In this document: one piece after another, positions 6,622-7,510 of the stretch
Layout: each line of letters begins with the position of its first letter
Numbering within the stretch: the stretch's first letter is position 1
Source: an uncultured Christensenella sp.
Lineage (GTDB): Bacteria > Bacillota > Clostridia > Christensenellales > UBA1242
Direction of reading: 5' to 3'
NCBI GenBank assembly: GCA_949291975.1
Contig: CASEYA010000011.1
Span: forward strand, 1 to 7,510
Length of the DNA stretch: 7,510 bases
Notes under the pieces: generated by a model
The model's input: only the letters and a program-made list of their open reading frames with translations
Told to the model about the DNA's origin: nothing
Database searches by the model: none
Position numbers and translations under genes: made by a program

Positions 6622-6635
6622 GTCTTTTAAAAGAC
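6622..6635 (+). repeat. Perfect 14-base palindrome in the tRNA-Asn leader
   Basis: GTCTTTTAAAAGAC is perfectly self-complementary and lies between the predicted transcript start and the tRNA 5' end. It could form a 5-base-pair RNA hairpin with a TTAA loop in the precursor, or be a protein-binding site. No function is assigned. Confidence 0.8.
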
Positions 6636-6643
6636 CCAACTAT

Positions 6644-6719
6644 TCCTCAATAGCTCAGTTGGTAGAGCATCCGGCTGTTAACCGGCAGGTCGCAGGTTCA
6701 AGTCCTGCTTGAGGAGCCA
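6644..6719 (+). tRNA. tRNA-Asn (anticodon GUU)
   Basis: 76 bases, with CCA encoded (6717-6719). The acceptor stem TCCTCAA pairs with TTGAGGA and the discriminator is G. The D arm GCTC/GAGC is intact, the anticodon loop CTGTTAA gives GTT at 6677-6679, the T stem GCAGG/CCTGC is perfect and the T loop is TTCAAGT. The top pair of the anticodon stem (positions 27-43, T6670 and C6686) is a mismatch. Its last 22 bases are also the antisense of the recombinase 3' end. Confidence 0.97.
6677..6719. other. Probable attachment (att) site at the tRNA-Asn 3' end
   Basis: Inferred from a site-specific recombinase gene that ends inside the tRNA 3' half, with the element body to the right. The exact crossover and its second copy cannot be seen, because the other end of the element is outside the window. 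The limits given are the anticodon to CCA region, an estimate only. Confidence 0.5.
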
Positions 6720-7510
6720 ATTGTATTTAGCCCAGTAAAAGATGGAATAAATCTTGTGCTGGGTTTTTCTTTATACTCCCTATATTGTTTTAATGTTGTA
6801 ATTGGGTAATCTGGGTATTCAGCAAAATCCCAATCTCCAACACTTAAATCTCCCATAAATAAGTTATTTTTTAATATGTCAATATCAAGGAAAGCAGAGC
6901 AAGTTAAAGGCAATAAATTAAGGTAAACTTCAACTGTATCCTGTTTGACAACTACTTTATTAAGAAAGTTGTTTATAATAGCTCGTTTTGCTGGAATATC
7001 ATCTCCATCAAGAATTTTTTGAGCTTTCTGATAAACTTTTAATATTTCTTTTACGGTTGTGGTTAAAGAATTATTTCCAATCGTTTCTTTTTCAAGTAAT
7101 TCTGTTGTTTGTTTTTTATTTTGTTCAAGTTCGTGTAATCTATCAAGTAGCACTTGTATTGAATAACTTGCAGTATTTTGACCGATAGCATTAGTAATGT
7201 TTTTCATTTGATTATCATAGTCTTTTATTTTGTTTTCAAGCATTTCAATCATAGAATTATTTTTACTTTCTTCAATGGCAAATTTGTTATAGTTATCTAA
7301 AACTTGTTCAACTAGATTATCAGTAAAGACAATTTCTTTAATTTTATCTATAACAAGTTTTTCAATCTCATCTCTACGAATTGTGTTATTATGGCAATAT
7401 TTTTCTCTTTTTTGTCCGTTTTTATAACTATGTTGGTCAGTGCATTGATAATAAACATAGGGTCTTCCGTGTCTTTTACATCGCATTCCGTTATAATTTG
7501 AACCACATTC
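6698..7510 (-). CDS. Large serine recombinase, C-terminal part (5' end beyond window)
   Basis: 270 codons and a stop are visible and remain open at the right edge; no start is in the window (the ATG at 7486 lies inside the zinc ribbon). From the edge there is a recombinase zinc beta-ribbon (ECGSNYNGMRC, then YVYYQC, then KYC; Cys at visible residues 2, 11, 23 and 39). A long charged coiled coil follows (about 68-145), then the beta segment FLNKVVVKQDTVEVYL typical of this family. The N-terminal resolvase catalytic domain with its Ser is off-window. Such enzymes integrate and excise phages and conjugative or mobilisable elements. The final residues GSSSRT and the TGA stop are encoded by the antisense strand of tRNA-Asn; the stop is the complement of T-loop positions 55-57. 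The family call is firm; whether the gene is intact is unknown. Confidence 0.87.
   Translation of the reverse strand, partial: ECGSNYNGMRCKRHGRPYVYYQCTDQHSYKNGQKREKYCHNNTIRRDEIEKLVIDKIKEIVFTDNLVEQVLDNYNKFAIEESKNNSMIEMLENKIKDYDNQMKNITNAIGQNTASYSIQVLLDRLHELEQNKKQTTELLEKETIGNNSLTTTVKEILKVYQKAQKILDGDDIPAKRAIINNFLNKVVVKQDTVEVYLNLLPLTCSAFLDIDILKNNLFMGDLSVGDWDFAEYPDYPITTLKQYREYKEKPSTRFIPSFTGLNTIGSSSRT
6731..6768 (+). terminator. Intrinsic terminator of tRNA-Asn, inside the recombinase gene
   Basis: CCCAG (6731-6735) pairs with CTGGG (6759-6763). The stem continues with a T-G wobble, an A-T pair, one A/G mismatch and AAGAT (6739-6743) paired to ATCTT (6751-6755), around a 7-base loop. Five T, a C and three T follow. 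It begins 12 bases after the tRNA, the same distance as at tRNA-Leu. Confidence 0.85.

Noticed and set aside
6988..7188. Plus-strand 66-codon open frame opposite the recombinase
   Set aside because: Antisense to the coiled-coil region of the recombinase; no ribosome site or recognisable motif.
7484..7486. ATG as a possible start of the recombinase fragment
   Set aside because: The frame stays open to the edge and the codons upstream (ECGSNYNG) continue the zinc ribbon, so this Met is internal.

Overview
The window is AT-rich bacterial DNA (roughly one third G+C) using the standard bacterial code: TGG codes for Trp and TGA acts as a stop. Strong AGGAG-type ribosome sites, TATAAT promoters with 17-base spacers, a Bacillus-like TyrRS, an enolase ending in GAPSRSDR, and CCA-encoding tRNA genes all point to a low-GC Firmicute, probably of the Clostridia or gut type. 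I cannot name a species.

Positions 1-1800 hold a leftward pair: tyrS (tyrosyl-tRNA synthetase), whose end overlaps the start of a yigZ/IMPACT-family gene that runs off the left edge. Divergent from tyrS is the glycolytic gene eno (1811-3100), closed by a clear intrinsic terminator. Between 3276 and 4239 is a leftward two-gene unit: a five-helix membrane protein overlapping by 35 bases a small helical-repeat protein, both of unknown function. A tRNA-Leu(UAG) gene with its own promoter and terminator follows at 4368-4497. Then come a leftward DEAD-box RNA helicase (4625-5866) and, just upstream of it, a small membrane-anchored protein resembling bacterial PH (YyaB-like) proteins (5905-6417).

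The right end is the accessory part. A tRNA-Asn(GUU) gene (6644-6719) is overlapped head-on by the 3' end of a large serine recombinase gene that continues past the right edge. The last six codons and the stop of the recombinase are the antisense of the tRNA acceptor and T arm. The tRNA's hairpin terminator lies entirely inside the recombinase coding region. This is the expected layout for one end of an integrative element inserted at the tRNA-Asn 3' end; the cargo would lie to the right, outside this window.

Most of the window is housekeeping DNA. The points most worth a second look are the tRNA/recombinase junction with its double-use terminator, a TyrRS whose HIGH signature reads QMGN, and the membrane/helical-repeat gene pair.
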